Shown here piece after piece: positions 22,622 through 25,806 of a DNA stretch of 25,806 nucleotides. Both the position numbers and the translations under genes were made by a program. The DNA is from RGIG5472 sp051867635 (GTDB lineage Bacteria; Bacillota; Clostridia; Oscillospirales; Oscillospiraceae): positions 1-25,806 of the forward strand of contig JBJDYT010000034.1 of NCBI GenBank assembly GCA_051867635.1, written 5' to 3'. Every line of letters starts with the position of its first letter. The stretch's first letter is position 1. Below the pieces are notes generated by a model, which was not told where the DNA came from, did not search any database, and saw nothing but the letters and a program-made list of their open reading frames with translations.

Positions 22622-22660
22622 AAAAAGCCGGCCGGGCAGCGCTGCCCGGCCGGCTTTTTT
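22622..22660. terminator. bidirectional terminator, 38-bp perfect palindrome
   Basis: AAAAAGCCGGCCGGGCAGC (22622-22640) followed directly by its exact reverse complement (22641-22659). It gives a long stem with a tiny loop and A/T-tracts on both sides, placed between convergent genes. Confidence 0.93.
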
Positions 22661-22664
22661 GCCG

Positions 22665-23681
22665 TCATTCCAGGATATAGACGTTCACCGCCCTGCGGCC
22701 GAAGTTGACGCAGTCGGCGTAGCTCGCCATATACAGGTCGATGACGTTGCCCTTGACGCCGGTGTCCTCCGCCACGGCGATACCGTAAACGTAGTTGCCC
22801 TTGGCGGTCTCGATATAGAGCTTGGAGCCCAGGGGGATGACGCGGCGGTCCACGGCCACCACGCCCACGCGGACGGTGGTGCCGGTGGCGGTGACGGTGT
22901 CCACCTCGCCCACACCGGCGGTGTAGGCCGTGCCGGTCATGCGCAGGCACTTGGAATAGCGCAGGGCCTGGCCGTTCACGCTGACGGTGCCGCCGGTATA
23001 GTTCAGCACCTTCACCGTGGCGTTTTTGCTGCGGGTGCCGTACTGGATGATCTCATCCTGGGCGGTGCTTTCGCCGGTGGAGAGGGGGAAGGACACGGTC
23101 CCGCGGCCGTTCTCCACCCACACCAGGCTGGTGTGGGGGATATAGCCGTCCCGGCCCTCCTGCACCACCTTCTCCTCGCCCCAGGCGAGGGAGCTGTTCT
23201 CCTCATAGCGGGTGGCGTGGGCCACCGGCTCCCGCCACTCCACCTCGCAGGTGAAGTCCGAGGCGATGGAGAGCTCCGGGACCTCCCGGGTGAAATCCAC
23301 CAGCACCGCTTCATCCTCCTCCAGGGAGATGTCCAGTCGGTGCAGCAGCTCCGCCACCGTCTCCTCCTCCGTCACCACGGAGAGGGAGCAGTCGCGGCGC
23401 AGCAGGGAAAGCGCCTGCCCGTCGGAAAAACGGTAATCCTCCGGCGCGTCCTCCGCCAGGCCCGTGAAAAACACCCGGCCTGTCAGGTCCTGCGGCGCGG
23501 CATACAGCCCCGCGCCGCACCCGTTGGAGTCCAGCGCGTCGGCATAGGTGCCGCCCAGCAGGCACACGGCCATGGCCAGCGTCAGCAGGGCGCAGACGGC
23601 TCTGCGTCGGGTGCGGCGCGCGGCGAGCCGTGCAAAGAAAGTTCGGATCATAGTTACCTCCAGAGTAAAGCTTTCTGACAT
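22665..23681 (-). CDS. exported G5-like/3D-domain cell-wall protein (YabE/YocH type)
   Basis: 338-residue secreted protein probably acting on or binding peptidoglycan. The N-terminus is basic (ARRTRRR, 21-27), followed by a hydrophobic helix (about 29-45), a signal anchor. The middle (about 60-160) resembles repeated ubiquitin-like DUF348 modules. Residues about 168-217 (EEKVVQEGRDGYIP onward) look like a G5 domain. The C-terminal 3D domain (about 247-338) keeps its three Asp: D278 in AVDRRVIPLGS, D306 in AEDTG and D315 in NVIDLYM, as in lytic transglycosylase-like YabE, YuiC and YocH. Two in-frame starts each have a good ribosome site: ATG 23681 (AGGAGG, 7 nt) and ATG 23651 (GGAGG, 5 nt). 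A consensus promoter lies upstream, with inverted repeats on each side of it. Confidence 0.87.
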   Translation of the reverse strand: MSESFTLEVTMIRTFFARLAARRTRRRAVCALLTLAMAVCLLGGTYADALDSNGCGAGLYAAPQDLTGRVFFTGLAEDAPEDYRFSDGQALSLLRRDCSLSVVTEEETVAELLHRLDISLEEDEAVLVDFTREVPELSIASDFTCEVEWREPVAHATRYEENSSLAWGEEKVVQEGRDGYIPHTSLVWVENGRGTVSFPLSTGESTAQDEIIQYGTRSKNATVKVLNYTGGTVSVNGQALRYSKCLRMTGTAYTAGVGEVDTVTATGTTVRVGVVAVDRRVIPLGSKLYIETAKGNYVYGIAVAEDTGVKGNVIDLYMASYADCVNFGRRAVNVYILE

Positions 23682-23733
23682 CAGTTTTCCTCCTTTTTCC
23701 TGCTTTTATACAGTTGCTGGAAGAAAAATGACA

Positions 23734-23755
23734 AAAGTTACATTTCTGTAACTTT
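23734..23755. repeat. inverted repeat AAAGTTACA-N4-TGTAACTTT in the 3D-gene leader
   Basis: Perfect 9-bp dyad (23734-23742 and 23747-23755). In the minus-strand transcript it would fold with a GAAA loop, 9 or so nt after the predicted start site. There is no following T-tract, so it is more likely an operator or an RNA stability element than a terminator. Confidence 0.7.
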
Positions 23756-23770
23756 CAAAAAGTATGGAGT

Positions 23771-23799
23771 ACTATACACCATATCCCCACTTTTGTCAA
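23771..23799 (-). promoter_or_regulatory. strong sigma-A promoter of the 3D-domain gene
   Basis: On the minus strand, consensus TTGACA (23794-23799), 17-nt spacer, TATAGT (23771-23776). The predicted leader is about 84 nt. Confidence 0.85.
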
Positions 23800-23890
23800 G
23801 TTTAAGCGGGCGAACTTCATTACCGTGCCCCACATGGATGGGAAAAACAGGGGAAAGAGGTCGGACGAGCCGAAGTGGCGGCTTCAAAAT

Positions 23891-23918
23891 GGTTACAAAA
23901 GCGATGGAAATTGTAACC
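23891..23918. repeat. inverted repeat GGTTACAA-N12-TTGTAACC upstream of the 3D-gene promoter
   Basis: Perfect 8-bp arms (23891-23898 and 23911-23918) with the same GTTACA/TGTAAC half-sites as the dyad at 23734, about 90-120 bp beyond the -35. The rest of the 165-nt stretch 23800-23964 contains nothing else I can identify. Confidence 0.6.
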
Positions 23919-23965
23919 AGCGGCGGTGGGGCTGGCCGGATTTTATGTAAACTACGGCGCGGGGC

Positions 23966-24000
23966 AAAAAAACGGCCCGGGACGGCTGTCCCGGGTCGTT
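23966..24000 (-). terminator. intrinsic terminator of the Ca2+ ATPase gene
   Basis: 13-pair stem (23971-23983 with 23988-24000, one G-U), 4-nt loop, followed on the minus strand by seven T (A-tract 23966-23972 on plus). Confidence 0.9.
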
Positions 24001-24022
24001 TGCTTCTTATACGGGGAGGGGC

Positions 24023-25806
24023 TCAGTCCCTGGCGGCGCGGCGCTGGAGCCATTTCACCAGCTCCACCACGGGGATGACGCAGGCGCCCAGGGCGATGGC
24101 GATGAGGTATTCGCCCAGCTCCACGCTGGTGAATTCGAAGGCGGCGGCCAGGAAGGGGACCTCGCAGACCACGGTGGTGGCCACGAGGGAGCAGACGGCG
24201 GCGATGAGCAGCGCCTTGTTCTGGGAGCCCAGGCGGAAGATGCTGCCCCGCTGGGAGCGCATGTTCAGGCTGTGGAAGATCTCCGCCATGGACATGGTGA
24301 GGAAGGCCATAGTGGTGCCGTCGGCGCTGTTGGTGATGGCCCAGGTACCGGTCTCGATGAAGTGGCCGATGAAGTAGGAGGCCAGGACCAGCACCGTCAC
24401 GAGAGCGCCCTGGTAGGCGATGTCGAAGGCCATGCCGCCGGCGAAGATGCCGGCCTTGGCGTCACGGGGCTTGCGCTGCATGATGTGGGGCTCCGCCTTT
24501 TCCATGCCCAGAGCCAGGGCGGGGAAGCAGTCCGTCACCAGGTTGATCCACAGCAGGTGCACCGGCTGCAGGATGGTAAAGCCCATGAGGGTGGCGAAGA
24601 AGATGCTGAGGACCTCGCTCATGTTGGAGCCGAGCAGGAACTGGATGGCCTTGCGGATGTTGTCGTAGATGCGGCGGCCCTCCTCCACGGCGCCCACGAT
24701 GGTGGCGAAGTTGTCGTCCGCCAGCACCATGTCCGCCACGTTCTTGGTCACGTCGGTGCCGGTGATGCCCATGCCCACGCCGATGTCCGCCGACTTGATG
24801 GAGGGGGCGTCGTTGACGCCGTCGCCGGTCATGGCGGTGACGTAGCCCGCCTTGCGCCAGGCGTTGACGATGCGGGTCTTATGCTCGGGCTGCACCCGGG
24901 CGTAGACGCTGATGCTCTTAAAGCACTGCTCGAACTCCTCGTCGCTCATGTCGCTGAGCTGCGCGCCGGTGATGGCCCGGGTCTCCTCGGTGATGATGCC
25001 CAGCTCCCTGGCGATGGCTACCGCCGTGTCGATGTGGTCGCCGGTGATCATGATGGGGCGGATGCCGGCCTCGCGGCACTCCACGATGGCGTCCTTCACC
25101 TCGGGGCGGACCGGGTCGATCATGCCGCAGAGGCCCACGAAGCAGAGCTGCTGCTCCAGCTGCTCCGCCTCATACTGTTCAGGCTGCTGGGGCCACACCC
25201 GCTGGGCGCAGGCCAGCACCCGCAGCGCCCGGTCGGCCATGGCCTTGTTGGCGGCCAGGATGCGCTGGGTGTATTCCTCCGTCATGGGGACGGCCTTGCC
25301 GTTTTCCAGATAGTGGGTGCATCTCCCGATGACCACGTCCGGCGCGCCCTTGGTGTACTGGATAAAGCCGTCGCCGCTGCGGTGGACAGTGGACATCATC
25401 TTCCGGCCGGAATCGAAGGGCGCTTCGCCGCAGCGGGGGAGCTTTTCCTTCAGCGAGGGCTTATCCAGCCCCAGCTTGTCGGCCCAGGCCACGAGAGCCG
25501 CCTCGGTGGGCTCGCCGGTGACGCCGCCCTCGCCGTCCAGCTCCGCGTCGTTGCAGAGGGCCATGGCGGTGGCGAGCAGCTGCTCATCCTCCCCGAAGGA
25601 GTCCACCACAGTCATCTTGTTCTGGGTCAGGGTGCCGGTCTTGTCGGAGCAGATGATCTGGGCGCAGCCCAGGGTCTCCACGGCGGTGAGCCGGCGGATG
25701 ATGGCGTTGCGCTTGGACATGTTGGTGACGCCGATGGAGAGCACCACCGTCACCACGGCGGCGAGGCCCTCGGGAATGGCCGCCACAGCCAGGGACACGG
25801 CCACCA
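24023..25806 (-). CDS. calcium-transporting P-type ATPase (SERCA-like, type IIA), 5' part outside window
   Basis: C-terminal 593 or so residues of a cation-pumping ATPase; the frame runs off the right edge, and the terminal GTG is internal. From the edge there is the M4 signature IPEGL (10-14), phosphorylation motif DKTGTLTQNKMTV with D54, nucleotide-binding KGAPD, the hinge MITGDHIDTA and TGDGVNDAPS. Six C-terminal membrane helices follow. M5 has SNMSEVLSIF and M6 LLWINLVTDCFPALALG, keeping the Asn/Glu and Asn/Asp ligand positions of SERCA-type Ca2+ pumps. The cation-ATPase C-terminal domain closes the protein. The product probably exports Ca2+ (or Mn2+) from the cytosol. A missing 5' third or so prevents judging M1-M3. 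The gene has its own terminator. Confidence 0.94.
   Translation of the reverse strand, partial: VAVSLAVAAIPEGLAAVVTVVLSIGVTNMSKRNAIIRRLTAVETLGCAQIICSDKTGTLTQNKMTVVDSFGEDEQLLATAMALCNDAELDGEGGVTGEPTEAALVAWADKLGLDKPSLKEKLPRCGEAPFDSGRKMMSTVHRSGDGFIQYTKGAPDVVIGRCTHYLENGKAVPMTEEYTQRILAANKAMADRALRVLACAQRVWPQQPEQYEAEQLEQQLCFVGLCGMIDPVRPEVKDAIVECREAGIRPIMITGDHIDTAVAIARELGIITEETRAITGAQLSDMSDEEFEQCFKSISVYARVQPEHKTRIVNAWRKAGYVTAMTGDGVNDAPSIKSADIGVGMGITGTDVTKNVADMVLADDNFATIVGAVEEGRRIYDNIRKAIQFLLGSNMSEVLSIFFATLMGFTILQPVHLLWINLVTDCFPALALGMEKAEPHIMQRKPRDAKAGIFAGGMAFDIAYQGALVTVLVLASYFIGHFIETGTWAITNSADGTTMAFLTMSMAEIFHSLNMRSQRGSIFRLGSQNKALLIAAVCSLVATTVVCEVPFLAAAFEFTSVELGEYLIAIALGACVIPVVELVKWLQRRAARD

Noticed and set aside
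22622..22659. 38-bp perfect palindrome as a recombination or attachment site
   Set aside because: A/T-tracts on both ends, a convergent gene junction and no duplicate elsewhere in the window make a terminator the simpler reading.
23793..24377. 194-codon plus-strand frame across the 3D-gene promoter and the ATPase end
   Set aside because: It overlaps a terminator hairpin and is antisense to the conserved ATPase C-terminus. Its Arg/Ser/Thr-rich product has no motifs.
1..25806. CRISPR arrays, insertion sequences, prophage genes, tRNA or rRNA
   Set aside because: No regularly spaced repeats, transposase or integrase motifs, phage structural genes or RNA-gene signatures were found on either strand.

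Overview
The window is a gene-dense stretch of a GC-rich chromosome. It carries strong AGGAGG-type ribosome binding sites, sigma-A-like promoters (TTGACA/TATAAT type), GC-rich intrinsic terminators with T-tracts, and families typical of Firmicutes: OmpR-type two-component pairs, Na/Pi cotransporters fused to PhoU, a 3D-domain cell-wall protein and a SERCA-like Ca2+ ATPase. Together these point to a high-GC clostridial lineage such as Oscillospirales/Oscillospiraceae (Flavonifractor or Oscillibacter-like). That placement is inference; there is no rRNA or tRNA here to confirm it.

Layout. 1-1022: 3' end of dnaE. 1095-7083 (minus strand): a PlsC-like acyltransferase with a zinc ribbon, an HtrA-type membrane protease, a sensor kinase, its response regulator, and an exported protein with a degenerate NodB-like domain. 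7257-7901: a TetR regulator. 7999-15012: a phosphate block, in which an Na/Pi cotransporter-PhoU fusion (minus) is divergent from a PhoP/PhoR-like pair, an HD-domain protein and a second Na/Pi cotransporter-PhoU fusion (plus). 15074-17311: two XRE regulators with membrane domains, a GreA-family factor and a small membrane protein. 17403-19415: a GNAT acetyltransferase, an unknown membrane protein and a HAD-family protein. 19479-21721: ksgA followed by a possible WapI-like protein, divergent from a TSUP (TauE/SafE) permease. 21821-22585: a divergent class III nucleotide-cyclase-like protein of visibly lower GC. 22665-25806: a 3D-domain wall protein and the 3' part of a Ca2+ P-type ATPase, cut by the window edge.

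How the genes fit together. The clearest system is the phosphate block. Direct repeats of TTTAAC at 11-bp spacing, resembling Firmicutes PHO boxes, lie upstream of both the two-component operon and the second cotransporter. In both places the second repeat begins 39 bp before the -10 hexamer. This suggests a self-activating Pho switch controlling low-affinity Na/Pi transporters that carry their own PhoU domain. A second theme is the envelope: regulator, kinase and HtrA protease, a wall-binding 3D protein, a NodB-like exported protein and an acyltransferase.

The least ordinary items are the orphan cyclase-like gene (same fold as Pycsar nucleotide cyclases, but with no recognisable effector beside it), the matched PHO-box promoters, and two GTTACA dyads bracketing the 3D-protein promoter. 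No CRISPR array, insertion sequence, prophage, tRNA or rRNA was seen.
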